The position numbers and the translations under genes were made by a program. From Triparma columacea (Eukaryota; Sar; Bolidophyceae; Parmales; Triparmaceae): a stretch of 64,000 nt of DNA. The notes beneath the pieces were generated by a model. That model searched no databases and was not told the origin of the DNA. It saw nothing but the letters and a program-made list of their open reading frames with translations. Each line of letters opens with the position of its first letter. Positions within the stretch are counted from its first letter, which is position 1. The stretch is taken from positions 35,665 to 99,664 of the forward strand of contig BRYA01001055.1 in the NCBI GenBank assembly GCA_030267965.1, given 5' to 3'. Below are positions 21,939 to 35,838 of this stretch, one piece after another.

Positions 21939-24900
21939 TTATAACCCCCCGTACCCCGCACTCAACTCCGATGCGCTTGTGACGAAGTCCGCATCAAGCG
22001 TTGGGCTGCTCTCGATTGCGTAGAGGAGCTTCTCCCTGAAGATTTCCTTGGAGCTGTACTCGGGCACCATGAGGCTGAAGAAGCAGGTGCTCGAAGTTAC
22101 CAGATAAGAATCCCCCCCGCTTCCCCCCTCCCCAGCACCTCCGCCACCCTCCTTTTTCTGGAGCTTGAAGGGTTGGTCGAAGTCCTCCCTCCGTGCCGGT
22201 AGGCTCGTCCTGGCCCAGACGAACTTCAGGAACGCCCTCCTTTCCTCGTTTGTCATCTCCGCCAAAATCTCCCACAGCCAGCTCACGACCTTATCATTCT
22301 CTCTCCAACCCTCGTACTCTGTGCATTCCTTCAGCAAGCCCACATTGATCTCCCCCCCCCCGCAGAACACCGACTTGAGCTCCCCGGCGCTGAACAGAGG
22401 GAATAGTTCCACAGGAACAACCCCTCCCATTCCATCCTTAAGCTCCTTCAACTCAAGCTCCGCCAGCCCTCCCAGCACATCGTCAGGGCTCCTGACCCCC
22501 TCCTTTACCTGCTTCAAACCCAAGTAATCCACCTCCCCCAAAATTCCCTCCAGCTCCTCGGCACTCAACTTCTCCGAGCCCCTCTTGACAAGCAGTCCCC
22601 AAAAACTGCACTCCCCCAACCTGAGGTTCAGTGGGATCTTCAGCCTCACCGCACTGCCGAACAGCTTCCCGACGAAAGCCTTCCCTCCGCCCTTCCCCCC
22701 CCTTCTCCCGTCAACTTCCCTCCTCAGCCCCCTCTCGACTTCCCCGAGCCCTCCCAAATCTCCCGAACCCCCATTCTTCGCCTTCCTCTTCAGCATGTAC
22801 AGCTCCTGCCCATCCCCGATCCCCCCCAAGTTGTTCGAAGTAGGTTGGAACATGTTCCACTCGCTGTCCCCCCCCACCCCTTCCCCTAGGAGCTCCTCCA
22901 CAACGTCATCGTAAAGTGCCCTCATGGGCCCTCCGTGGTCGTCTGCGCCCTCCCCCACCAACTTGATCTTGAAGAACCGAGCCTGCCCCCCGCTCCCCCT
23001 GGCAATGTAGCAGCGTCTAAACGCGGCGCTGCTCCAGCTCTTCATCTCCCCGTACATCTGAGCGACGACGGGCTTCGATCGCGTGATGCGGTTGACCTTG
23101 ATGGTCTTGATTTCACGGGGAATTTCGTACTCGTCGTGGCTTGGCGCTGTCGGGGTGATGGTGCTCTGTAAGATTACATTGAAGTAAGTTCTCTTGGTAC
23201 TCGTCGTCAAAATTGTCTTGGTTCGCACGATGAGGTCCCCCGCGCAACCGCCAACGATCCAGTCGTCACCAACCCTGACGCTACCCCCTCCGCTTCCGTT
23301 CAGCCCTCCGAACAGCGCAGAAGCCTCCTGGCTGCATCGCAAGCAAATCAGCGGAAGACCCCGCGCGACGATCTTGTTGAGAGTCAGGACCTTTGCAATC
23401 TCGATCATGATGTCTCTCACCCCCATCTTCAACCCCTCCAAATGTTTCCTCGCAATCTGGTTCATTAGCGCATCTGAATCCCCTCCATCCCCAACGCCAA
23501 CCCCGTAAGCAACACTGGAACTCAGGGCATCGAACGCCAACTCGTCGCTCCCACACTCGGCCATGATCTCATTGATCATCTCAACGAGGAGCTCCCACTT
23601 CTCTTCCCCGCCTTCCAGGGCAAAGTCGCGCTCCATCGTCATCTGGCTTTCTCCCCTCATGATCCCTTGCAGCTGGAGTGCAATCCTCATGGCGACATCA
23701 GTCGTATTCTCTCCCTCCCTCTTCCCCACCTCCTGAACAATAAGGTCGTCTCCACTGCCCCTAATCCTTCCACTGCACCATCCTTCCCTTTCCATATCAC
23801 CCCCCACCCCCTCCCCCTTTTCAGGAATCTTGACCTTGTACCGCATGATGCCGCAGCTGTTGACTCGCCTCTCGGAATACTCGTACTCCTTGTGCGCCTC
23901 GAGCGAACCGATATTCTTGCTGCTGTCGAGATCAATCTCAACGTCGGTTCTAACCACAGCTCCAGGCTCGTAGACTACCTTCATCCGCCCCCCCGAGAAA
24001 TCCTTCGACAGGGGAAGTACAATGTCCAGGCACCTATCGTCGACGCGTTTCAACACCTCGAGCCCGTCCTCAATGCAATCGCACGCCCCCAGCATCCACG
24101 CCCTCCCTCCTCCCTCGACTAAGCTGCCACCTTCTCCTTTCTGACTAACGAGGCGGTAGTAGAGGTTGCCGCCATGTGCTCCCAAAATTTCAGCCTCCTC
24201 ACGGAGTTCCAAGGGTCTCCCCCCCGAGCGTTTCACTCTGATGATATCGCCTGGCAAGAGGATATACCTCATGCCTGAGTTCATACAGGCCTCAATCACA
24301 TCGACAGGCTCCCTCGAAATCTTCAGTGTGATGTTCCCTCGGGTAAGCACGTCGCTTGATCTCTTGTTCTTCCACGTTTGAAATTGTTCGAAGGAGAGTT
24401 TTGCGAACCAAGCAGGCATTTCAAGACCGTCTTTCCATCTCTGCAGGATGTCACATCCTCGGATTACGTCCGCAATGGTGTCGAGAGGGTGCACCTGTGT
24501 GCCCACGGTACCGATGTACTTGTTGTTCAACGTGACCCTATCTCCCAGCGCCCTAAGGCCGATGACAGGGTACAGCGGTTTGAGAACATTCTTGGCTCCA
24601 ATCATTCCACGCCTGCCCTCAGATCCATTGGGCGCGCCCATCCCGAGGCCACCTCCTCCGAGTCCATCACCTGCGTAGCCGTAGGGCGAGATAGCCTCGA
24701 AAGCGCAGCCCAAATCCTGCAGGCTATGTTCTCCATACTTTAAACCGTCCAAGAAATAACTCAAACGGCCTGCATCGCAGTCGAGCAGTACACCAACGGT
24801 ATCGCCGGGGTGAAAGTGTGCTCCATAGATTCTCTCAGCGCCCGCTTGCGATGTCGCCCTAAAGTTGACAAAACCCATACCCGTCCATCGTTGGTACTTG

Positions 24901-27900
24901 TTATTATCGTCGTTTGGCTTCTCGCTAACACCAATGTAGACATTGCCCGGCTCCCCAGTCTCGACCTTGACTTCAAAGTAATGCTGACCCGTCGTAAACC
25001 CCACGTTGCCGTAGACTAAACCACGGCACTCGCTCGACGACCCCCAAACAGAGTTCCTGTCTGATGAGACTTGGATACTGGATGCGCAACACTGGGGGTC
25101 AAACTGGAGCACCGACGCCGCCCCCCTTACGGCTCTCAACTTCCACTTATGCTCTACGCAGAGTTCTCCCCCCGCACTGGACCTCAAGATTGGAGAACGG
25201 AAGGTTGTAGATGCGGTGAGTGTGGCCCCCTTCAGGTCAGGGGTTGCGTCGATGATGGTGAACTCGTGTTGCGACCCAGGCACGTAAGTCGCCTGTCCGA
25301 ATCGCTGGGTCCATCCCACAGCACCGGTTCCGAAAAGTAAGCGTTCCTCGGTTATTGTCATCCGGTTCTCCTGCCTCTCTCCTGTGACGAGGATGCCACA
25401 ACCGAAGTGAGGAACATCCATGATTCCAAACCACTTCGCACCAGCCTCGTCGGTCGCCTTGATCTTCATAATGACCCCACACTCGAGCTCCTTGGTTCCG
25501 AAGCCGCTCCTTGCCGCGGCCGCCTCATTAGAGTCAGGAGTGGCAAACCTCAACTCCGCCTTAGTCTTCTCCTTATTCACCTCCACGTGACACAAGTCGA
25601 AGCAGCCACCGATGCCCCACCTGTAGACTCTCTCCTCGCCGGTCTTTTCCCAGCGGACTAGCCTCCCCCCGCCCTTAACACCTCCGTAGTCAACAATCTT
25701 GAGAACAGTTCCCAAAGGGAGAGCTGGAAGGTCAACAATGCTCTTGGCAGTAAGCCCCGTCCTGCGGCCGCCCCTCCTTCTCTTATCCTTTGCTTTCTTC
25801 CTTTTCCTCTTCTTCCTCTCTTTTCTTTCCCTCTCTCTATCCTCGGCAGCCTCCACTGCCGCGGCCTCTGCCGCCCTGACGTCCTCTTCACTCTGCTCAG
25901 TGTTGATGCTGGCAATGGTGTTGTCGTCGCCACCCGTTTCAACTGTTGCGGCGTCTGTTGCAAGGGAAACGGCGTCCGTCGCCAGCGAAAGAGATCCGTC
26001 ATCTTCATTTTCGTTTTCGGCCGTGGCATCGTCATCGGAGGGGTTGGTGTTGTGTTGCTGGTGCGGTTGTGGGGAGGTGGCCTGAGAGCTGTTTGCGGAG
26101 AGTGCAGAGGCATCGTCATCGCACTCCTCTGCGTAGTCATGGCTTTCATCTTGCTGCTCGGACCCTCTATGGCTCTTTTCTTCCTCCATTTCCCTTTCCA
26201 TTTCCCTTTCATTTTCATTTTCATTTTCCTTCTCCGTCTCTTCCAACTTCACCTCCCACCCATCCTCCTCTCCGTACACACTGTCCTTCCAATCGGGGCC
26301 TCTCATGACGGTCATGCCAACATCCAAAAAGGGAGGCCCTTCTCCTCCGTCCATGAGAGCCCTGATGGCAAACTTCTTCGCCGAGTAAGCTTTGAGAGCT
26401 TCAACCTCACCGATGACCATCTTCCCCTGGAAGGTAACCCAATCATCAGTGACGACATGGTCGTCGAGTCCAAGGTAGGGGCGAGGAAGCTGCGAGGGGA
26501 CGGTGTTGTCGAGTGTAGCAACCCCAACCCCCCCCTCAGAGTCAGTACCGGTGGCCAACAATAGTTCCACGAGAGCTTGGAGGTACTTGGAGTAAACGGG
26601 GGCGGCTGCCCTCTCAGCCCAGATCCTTCTGACCGTTATCTCCTTGAGTCTTTCAAAGTAGGCGAGAACCTTGGGCTCCTTCACAGAGGATAGGCTAGCT
26701 CCCTCTCGGAGAAGGATGCTGCAGTGGTTGGCGGAGATCATCCTAAAGGGCATGGACGGGGAAAGAAGTCCACTAGCCCACGCCTTGAACAGCTGCTGTC
26801 TCACATCGCGGTCACCACCGTCTCCGCTACTTCCCCTAAATGTAGACAAAAGGAGCCCAGACAGCCAGGAAACGAAGCGGATGTCCCCACCCCCAATCCC
26901 AACGCCTATGGAGTTTCGTGTGGGGTCGAGGGGGGAAGAAGAGAAATTATCAGGCTGAGATTCATCTTCATCCTCGTCAATCTCATCTTCGACCTCTACC
27001 CTGGCCTTGGATTTAGAAATATTCGCCACAGTTTTCTCAACTTCCCTAATACATTCATCCTTGAAGCCGTCGACGGCCCCACAAACCTTCATGAGACTCT
27101 GCTTTAAGAAAGGGAGGCATTGAAAGCCCCCGAAGGAGAAGGCAAACTCAGCTGCCTTCCCAAGGCTGAGATCTTTCGACGTTGCCTCTTCTTGGAATTC
27201 CTCACTGGCCTCATTCAAGAACAACACACCACAGAACTCCCTTCCTCCGCTATTGAACCCGCTGCAGCCAAGTCCCAAGCACTCGGCACTCAACGCCATT
27301 GCGCCCGCCTCGCCAGTGATGCCATCACTACACAAAGTCTTCACAAGCCTGAAGACGTCCTTGACGTTGCCATTGTTTACTACAACGTCCCTGTGTTTCC
27401 GCAGCATCTCCAGGGTCCCTCTCCTCGCGTAAAGGACGCAGAGCTTGTAACCCGCCAGCCCAAACTTGAATCTCGCCCTCTCCTCGTCCTCCTCGATTAC
27501 CTTGAGGGGGCTCTCCTCCCTGTCAACCCACCTCTCGCCTTCCGAGGACCTCCTGCCAATTCCTGTACCACCCAAGTGGACTGAGGCATCAGCCCCATTG
27601 TACCTGTGCTGGTGCGAGAAGAGCTCGTTCCCGACCTCGGAACCAGAGAAATCCAGGGAATCTGAGTGCGTCTTGAACAGGAAATCTCCAAGGGGTTGGT
27701 ATCCTTCAGGCAGGTACTTCATGCCACCGTTGCTTTGCAAATGCTCTCCACCGAGGACTATTTTGCACTTTTCCTTTCTGTTGAAGCTCAGGCACATTCT
27801 AACTCCACCACAAGGCTTGAAGCCATCGCTTGAAAAGGCAAGCCCGCAGCCGCATTCCTCTCCCATACCGTTCCTCCAAAACGAGACAGTCTTCTCGTCC

Positions 27901-30900
27901 ATGTCAACTCCGACCCCAATCACATCGCCCTTGCGCCACTTCGACCCCCACGGGACGGGGAACTTGTGCCACCTGTAGCACCTCCATCCATCAAAAGCCC
28001 AACTTCCGATGCCGTCCCCACAACCATCACCTCTGTCGCTGTTTGCATTGTAGCAAGCGTCAGCCCACCCTATTTGCATGCATCCCGAGGTCTGCAGGAC
28101 AACTTCGTAGTACCACTTGCCAGAAGTGATCAAAGAACCCGACGTTCCGACGCTCGCAAACCCTCCAGCAGGAACTCCCGTGATTTCCATCGTTCGCTTG
28201 TTGATTCTCGACCCCCCTGATATCTTTCTTAAGGGACAAGGTATCCCCGACCATGCAACATCAACGCCAGAGGGAGCCTTAGTAGTGTCCATCGAGGAGG
28301 CAGGCTTCTTCTCTTCGTTACCTAAGACGCAGTCCTGGGCTGAGAGCCTTTCCATGTTTTTCGTGATGTAACTCAAGGCGCTCTTCACTCCAACCTTGCC
28401 CTGACCACCCAGTGCTTCGTCAATCCATCTGTCGGGGTAACCCATCTTGAGCAGAGTCTTCAATGACTCTGCGTCGATCGTGTCTTCTTCGCTCTCCTCG
28501 CCATCGTGATCGTCGTCATTATCTCCCCCCTCCCCCGCTCCTGTCCCTGTTACCTTTTTCGCATCTTCCTCCTTCTGTTCCTTCCTCCTCTCCCTCTCCC
28601 TCTCCTCTTCCAGCAGTGCGTCCATCTCTCCGCTTCTCTCGAAGCAGAAGTGGATTGCAGCCTCAACACTGCCACCTGCCCGTCTCAGTGCCAGAGAGCA
28701 CCACTCAGGCGGGAATCCCATTTCGAGCATCTGCTGGAACGCGAGGGACTCTTGAGATTCAGAATTGTCAACCACGTCTTCGTTGTCCTCGTCGTGCTCA
28801 GAGCCGGACTCATCCTCCTCATCAACTTCGCCTCGCATTCCTTCACGAGCGTCCTCATCCTCCTCCTCCTCGTCGTCGTCGTCCTCGTCCTCGTCCTCAT
28901 CACCATCCTCGTCATTATCTTCATCATCTTCATCCTTCTCATCATCTTCCTCATCCTCCCCTAAAAGCCGAGGTGGACCTTGATCGGCGTTCATTGGTGG
29001 AGGTGTGACGAGGTCTCTCGGAGAAGGCGTGGCTAGTTCTCTGCCATCGTCTTCAGCCCTAGAGTTAGTTTGGGTTGGAGGCGGAGGCGGAGGCAAGAGT
29101 TCCGAAACTTCGGTATTTTCCTCCTTCTCCTTCTCCTTCTCCTTCTCCTTCTCTACTTGCAGGATGTCACTTTCTTTCATTTCTTCCCTGTGAATGGCCA
29201 AGGCAGCCTTCTTTCGCTCCCACTCCTCTCGGGCCCTCCAATAATTCCCCTCGATTTCACCCAGCTCGACAAGTCCAACATCGAGCTCATTCGTGTGCTG
29301 CTGCTTACTTCCGCTTTTTTCGTAGATGCTCATCTCATCAGAATTAGCAAGCTCCAAGGATGCTATCGAGAGTAAGGCATCAAAATTCTCCCCGCTACCG
29401 CAGCCAAGAGTTACAGCCGCCCTAACCCTCTTGACGAGTTCTTCAATTTCCGAACCGCAAACCTCCGATGTTACGTCCGCTTTCACAACACCCTTCCTAG
29501 AGACGGTCAGGATCCGCTTTCCTGCCTCAGTACGACTGTCACTCGTGATCCCCTTAACCACGTTGCAAAACTGGTGGATTCTAAACCTGATGCTACCATT
29601 GTCCTCCTCTATCTTTCCCTCATCTCCCTCAGTGATGACGCCCTTCACGACATTCTTGTGCTTCTCAGAGAGCGCGTGGAAGTAAAGCCTCGCCTTGAGC
29701 GACGACAAGTTGTGAACGGGGCCGGAAAGCAACCTTGGAATGAATTCGTCAGACAACCTTATCCCAACCTCCTGCAGGATGAAGCACCTCCCGCTCTTCT
29801 CTGTGCCAATCTTGACTCCCCTGCCTTCGATCTCGAGATCACGGCCTTTCCCCGTAACCTTCCCGCTCTTTTGCGACGACCATTTCAACACTATGCCGAC
29901 CTTGTCCCTCTCAAGCGAGGGTGACGAGTAAACTGCATGAGCGCCGCTGACCATTCCTGCGGGAATCCCAGAGAGGCAGTAAAGCACACCGGCTTTATCT
30001 ACATTCGACTCAATGTAAGAATTGATGGGAGAAGCCATCGCACAAAGTCGGAACAGAGATACCGCCGAGATTCTAGTTTCAGTCGAGAACTTCGAGTCTC
30101 CTGCGACCATTGTGATGCTATTGAGTAGACTCTCAGTGATGGAGGCAACGGGAGGACTCTCCATCGCGTCTCCACCGATCATTGATCGGAGAAGGTGGGC
30201 CACGCACGATATTCCGAGCCCAAGGTTTATGCACCTTTCCCACACAGTAAAGTCTCCGAAAGTGGCAAAGCCTATGCCCTCACGAAGGAACTTTTCAACC
30301 ACCTCGAGAAGATTGCACAGTAGCTCTCGCTGAGCCGCGGGAGGGCGCATAGGGAGGACGTGTGGCAACTGAAAGCCGAACAGGTTGAGCGAAGAAGTTT
30401 GGCTCTGCTTTTCACTGGCTTGCTGCTCGTCAGTGCAAAGGTCCAACGATGCCTTGAGCTCGTTCCAAAGCACCTCCAATCCCTTAGCTCTTGCCTCCGG
30501 GTCCCAGTTGCTTCCCTCCTTCTTGAAAACTGAAACACTAAGGGCCTTGTATCCTGCCTCCTTGAGTTTCCTCCAATCTTCGATTTTGTCGGTGTCCACC
30601 AGCTTCCTTAAATCCTCAACCACGCTGTTCAGCGCAAGAGAGGAAACGAACAATTCCCAGCCGCGACCTCTCTTTCCCTCGAAGCCCCTGAGCTTGATAA
30701 GAGAGTCCGTGGAGGGAAGGTTCGAGAGGGTTGTAAATATGTTTTCCTTTATCGTTCCGACTATTCGCCTCGCAAAGTAGTTGATACCGTTGGGTGCTGA
30801 TTCTTCGTCGGACCCGAAGTCTACCCTGATGCCAGACAACCCCGCCAATAGCGTTCTCTTTCCGTCTTGGTCGAAATTGTTCAAGGCCGCTTGGAAAGTT

Positions 30901-33900
30901 AACAAGAACAACCCGTGGCTTGTGTAGTTCGCAGTCGCTAATCTCATCTTCGAGGTCAACGTCTCGAAGTAGATGCCGTCCCTCTCCGTCCTAATGGACT
31001 CGACATAGTTTTTGACAAGAGAAGTGAGATCCTCTAGTTCGTTGGTCGCGTTGGGGTAAAGCGTATTGAGGAAGTTGGCGATTGATTCGGTGTCGGTACA
31101 CGCCTTTCTCACTCCTTCCTTCACTTTTGGGCTCGAGTTGCTCTTGCTCGGGGACATCCTTGCTCTGCACAGTTCCTCCATGGCAAGCTTCGCACATTTG
31201 AAAACAGCCAGCTTGTCCTGTTCTTTCAAGTCCGAAGGCAGGTGGCGAAGAAAAGAGGACGTGAGGAGTCTGCGGGCATCTGGGAACAGTTCAGGCTGCA
31301 TCCTCGCCATCATGCTCTCGCCGCCAACTTTAGAAAGTAAGTCCAGATCCTCGCTCGCAGAGATTGGTTCTCCGGGGCGAGGATCCTCACAGGGACGGTC
31401 AGAGTTAGGAAACGCAAGTTCCTGGAATTCCCCCCCCCCTTCCCATGCAATCATGCCATTCTCGGCAATTTGGGGCAACGCATCACTTTCGCCAGCAGTC
31501 CACCCTCTCCCGACTCCCTTGGCGACCTCGACGAAGGCTTTGGCGACCAAAAGTTGCGTCGGAAAGGATGGCTTCGCTTGCGCCCTTCCCTTGGCCTTCC
31601 AGTCGACCCCGTCAACCGCGACCTTGCCGTCAAAGACCCCCCCACAGACCACGCCCTCCCATAAGTGGCCGGCTAACGTCTTGAACCTGCAGAAATGACC
31701 AAAGTTGTCAGGCTCGACGAAACCTGATAATATTTTGTCTCCATCTGGCCCAATGACGCCATCTGAGACATTGACGGTAAAAGTCTCCTTGACGGGGCTC
31801 GGGGGAGCGGTCAATTCTCGCGACCTCAGGAGCGACGATACAGGGCTGTCCATGCTTCTCTCCATCTCCCAAATCCCGCTGAAGCCTGCATCTGGAACCT
31901 CGAGTTTCCCCAAGTCCACGAGGCTCTGAAGCACCTTCATCCTAAGGCCATCCTCGAAATCCCCTCCGTACTTCCAGATTACGACAAGGAGCCCATTTAC
32001 AACCATCTCCCTCCACCAGACTGGGTTCGAAGGGGCAGGAATAACTTTACCTGCGTGGTCACTGACGACCGAGCATGACTTCACATTGCGCAGCCACTCA
32101 TCGATTCCCTCCCCCCCACCGTTACTGACGAGGATATTGACTTCGTCGTCTTTTTGGTACATCCCTATGGTGGGGATGAGGTCTCCGTCAACTGGAAGAT
32201 CTTTGAAAGCAGCCCCGTAATCCTTCACACTGCCGTCCTTCGCAGTCACGACAAAGCTCATTTCCCTCTTTTCTCTGTCGACCTTGACATCCACCCTGTC
32301 TCCAGTTCCCCAGCCTGAGACGAGCAGGCAAGGAGCGAAGCGACGACCGGAGAGTTTAGTAAGGTTAGCGGATTAGGTTCCTCGCGACGCGGGAAAGCTG
32401 TCTTGCTCTTTGTCCATTCTCACCTTCTCCGTAAGACCTCCTCTTTTCCCTGCCGAACCAGACTGCCTTGGTTCCTATCACACCCCAGCCCTCCTTGTCG
32501 CCACCGACGTAAGTCTTGAGGTTGGCCATGTCCGTCGTGACACCCAGGAAGGTGTGGGACTTGGGGGAGAGGACAATTTGAACGCTGAAACAGTAGACTT
32601 CTTTGGGTTTGATGCGTCGGTTCGTTTGGACGCTGCCCCAAGTCTTGCCGGCCTTTTGCTTCGCCCTGCTCGCGTCAATGACCTCGATGCTGGGGGCGTG
32701 CTTCGTGAACTGAAGCCTCTGCCCTCCGGAACTAGACGGGGAGAGGAAGAGGCTGGGGACGACGATATCATTCAAAACTGCGGTGACAGTCGAGATGAAA
32801 GGGGTCGGAGCCGGAACGGAGCGCTTGCTCAAGATGTAAGACGTCAAGACATCGAAAACTTCCCGAGGAAGGCTCCTCCAGCGCTCTCCACCGTAGCTAG
32901 AGACGGCAACGTGGAGAAGGGAGTCCTCTTCTTGGAGGATTGCTTGCTTCAAGGTGTCGAGATCGAACCAGACATCAAGCCCACGGAGGACGTATAGGAT
33001 CGCGTGGTTGTTGGAAGCGAGGTTAGCATCCTCGAGGGTCTTTACGTCGTCGAGTCCAACGCAGGCCCCTCGTCTCATGGCCTCGATGGAGGCGTTGCGG
33101 ATAATTTCCTTCATATCTCCCTTCCTGCGAAGGATGGAGGGCGAAGAGGGGGGATGAGAGGGGGGATGAGAGTCAGCTTCAAGGTGCGGCATCTTTCTGT
33201 GTGAAATGTTTCAGCTCTCACCTCCTCTTCTCCTCCATCATCAAAGCTTCCTCCCTAGCCTTGGCCTTGCGAACGAAACCTTTTCTAGTCAGGGTGTCGG
33301 TGTAGTCCTCGTCGGCAGAATCAACGGAGGAGGTCGGGGAGGAGGGACGGGAGGTCTTCACGGGTGCCGAGGAGGCGGCGGGGTCAGGTTCTGGTTCAGT
33401 GGGAGCATCGTAATTGCCAGCGCTCGAGTCCGCGGCGGCAGGAGGAGGGGCGAGACGATCAATGTCCAACATGACCTTGCTACCAGCCTTGAGAATTGAG
33501 CTCACAACTTTGTCGTCGGCCTTGGTGGCGGGCATGCTCTGGAGCATCTTAACCACCACGTTGAGCACGACCATCTTGGGGACGGACGCAGGAGGGGCAG
33601 GGGAAGGGGGGCCGGGAGTGGTTGGGGAGGAAGGTTCAGGGGGTGGTTTGGTGTCTGACAGAGAGAGAGCGAGGGCTTCCCGGAGCATTTTCTGGTAGGG
33701 GGAAGGAGTGGGTGAGGGAGGGGGAAAGGAAGGCGAGGGGTAAAACAGAACGACTACTCACCTCCTCCTCGTCCTCACTGTCATCCTCTTCTCCACCTGC
33801 TGGACTAGCAGCGGCAGCTGGCGTCTGAGACTCAGAGCGCTGATCCTGAACTTTTACATGAGCAGGAGCGTCAAGGAGGCCCTCCCTCACGAAACCGGGA

Positions 33901-34211
33901 AATTTCATGAGCAACTCGCGGACATCCCACTCTGGCCTCTCCCACTCATCAAAGAGTGTCAGGGTCGTCGACAGGAGACCAGATGGTGTGATAGGATGGA
34001 GAGATAGAGAGGGAGTTTCGTTGACACTTTCAGAATCCTCAACTGGTGGCAAATCTTCCGCTGATGAATTCTTATTCGAAGATTGAGACGGAGATTGAGA
34101 CGAACCCATCGTAGGAGAGGGACTGGTAGGAATGGGAGGCTGAGGGAGGGGAGCAGTAGGAGGAGGAAGAGGGACGAGAATCGGGAGTGGCATAAATGTT
34201 GAATGATTCAT
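21939..34211 (-). CDS. Giant HECT E3 ubiquitin ligase with SPRY, UIM-like and UBA domains
   Basis: Exons 34211-33762, 33691-33222, 33196-32424 and 32314-21939 give about 4,022 aa; the last exon alone is 10.4 kb. Domains in order: a UIM-like helix spanning the exon 1/2 junction (residues about 151-165, EKMLREALALSLSDTK); a SPRY domain across the exon 3/4 junction (about 490-620); two UBA domains (about 1745 and 1843, MLEMGFPPEW and LLKMGYPDRW) after acidic linkers; a second SPRY (about 1965-2060); a third SPRY (about 3005-3105); and a C-terminal HECT domain with catalytic Cys at about residue 3975 (TCFFSL, codon 22085-22083). It should transfer ubiquitin to substrates chosen by SPRY/UBA modules. 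The start is uncertain: an upstream 5' exon ending near 34391 may exist. Confidence 0.88.
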
Positions 34212-34604
34212 CGTGTGCGCCGAACGCTGGAGCTGCGGGTGTAGGAGAGATAGGATGAGTGTCGAAACAGCAACAACTGACAGAATGTCTCTCCTCTGGT
34301 GAGACTGAAAGCGAAACAAGACACACGATTATTCTAGATTTGTGTGTGGATAACTGGGGGGATTGAAGGACTCTTAGCGCCGAACTCACCGTTGGTGTCT
34401 TCCTCCTGATCAACACTTAAGACAAAAAGAATTTTAACGAAATTCGTGCTTACAAACTTATCAAAATCCTTTGCTCCTCCTCCCGACTCCTGCTCTCATC
34501 CACTCTGGGGACTCTGGACTGGACCATTTTTTTCCAAACTTGACGACGAATGCAATCATAGTGCGCCACTCGCCGCCCCGTGAAGCCCGAATTTCCAAGT
34601 CGAC
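34212..34604. promoter_or_regulatory. Divergent intergenic region with a possible 5'-UTR intron of the HECT gene
   Basis: This 393-bp spacer separates the HECT gene (minus) from the FYVE gene (plus). On the minus strand a GTGAGT donor near 34391 and a CAG acceptor near 34235 could form a leader intron, as is common in compact protist genes. Either a non-coding first exon or a short coding extension is possible. Confidence 0.4.
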
Positions 34605-35768
34605 ATGAGTGCCTTTGCTGTTCCGCAAGAGGAGGTTCCTGTGTTCTCTCCTAACGACACTCCGGAAGAGCCACCAACAAGGACCATGACTACGAATACG
34701 AACAGCACCGCCGCCTCCACGCTCCGAAACTATGCCAGGAGAGCTTCAAGGGCCATTGTTGGGGACACTCCAAACCTTGTCCTCAGCCAGGAGGAGAAAT
34801 TTGCGCAACTTCGACCAAGAGTCCCGTCTGAATACAGTGTAAATGTAGTGAGCGGCGGTTTCTTTGAGGGTCGAGTTAAGGTGAGAGCGGACGTCAGATG
34901 GACCTTCGCTGATCTCATGACTAACGCAAATCCTTCTCGCTTCGGCGTTTAGAACATCGACAAAAGTTTACAGAACAAGACATTTTCTGTTGGACGGTTT
35001 AGAGAGCAGGAGCACGCAGAGACGATATCCCGTGCGCAGGCCCCTCCGGTTTGGGAGGAGGCCTCAGCTTGTAACATATGCAAGGGAACTTTCGCAGTGC
35101 TCCGCCCTCGGCACCACTGCCGTAACTGCGGCTGCTCTGTCTGCTCCGACTGCTCTAGCAGAACATGGCCGAGTCGTTGTTTGCCTGTCACGTTCGGCTG
35201 CAAAGGGGACGTGCGTGTTTGCGACTGTTGCAACTTGCTCTCAGAAAAGTTTAAGGATTCGATTGAGCGTGGGAATCTTTCGGACTGCGTTGCCTTTGCT
35301 CTCTCAGGAAACGTTAATTTAATGTGCCCGCTGTCGCCAGGCCGAGAATATCCCCTCCACGTGGCAGCCAGGACAGGCCGTTTGGACATAATGAAGACGC
35401 TCTGTGCGTCACCTTTCTACGTAAGCATATACTATTCACTGAATGGAAAGACCATGGCCTATACGACGATACAGCCGGGGATGAGAAACAAGGGAATAAC
35501 TGTGATGGGGTTTGCAGGAGTGAACAAGGACGTCGAAATGGTTAGATGGCTTCATTGCGAGAAACAAATGCCGATCGCCCTCATAACGGACGTCAGGGTC
35601 CTTCAGGAAATCCTTGAAAAGATGTTTCGGGAGGAGAATTCAGCGATGCCTTCCCCCTACGACCCCGGGCAGGCAAGTGTCGCCTGGGCGGAGAGCGTCA
35701 TGATAGACAACAATTACAGTACCGACCCACCCGTATTTCAGGCGGAGCTTGTGCACGACGGTGAGTAA
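34605..35768 (+). CDS. FYVE zinc-finger protein with ankyrin-like repeats
   Basis: Exons 34605-34880 and 34953-35768 (GTGAGA to GTTTAG, phase 0) give 363 aa. A FYVE finger is at about residues 130-185: it begins WEEASACNICKGTF, has the LRPRHHCRNCG ligand-binding block and closes VCDCC. FYVE domains bind phosphatidylinositol 3-phosphate on endosomes. Two or three ankyrin-like helices follow (YPLHVAARTGRLDIMKTL, then VMGFAGVNKDVEMVRWL). The stop is a TAA immediately after a GGTGAG string, so a further intron with a downstream exon cannot be excluded, though such an exon would run into the convergent WBP11-like gene 70 bp away. It is likely an endosomal trafficking adaptor. Confidence 0.78.
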
Positions 35769-35838
35769 CGAACTAATAACGAAAAGAAAAACACACTAGA
35801 AAACGGTAAATTTCATGATAGGAAGACTGCGCAAAAGG

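Noticed and set aside
28463..29008. Plus-strand 181-aa His/Pro/Arg-rich frame
   Set aside because: It is antisense to the acidic linker of the HECT ligase; its composition reflects GAG/GAC repeats.
32020..32045. GGGTTCGA-like string suggesting a tRNA B box
   Set aside because: It lies in the HECT coding exon, with no A box or cloverleaf around it.
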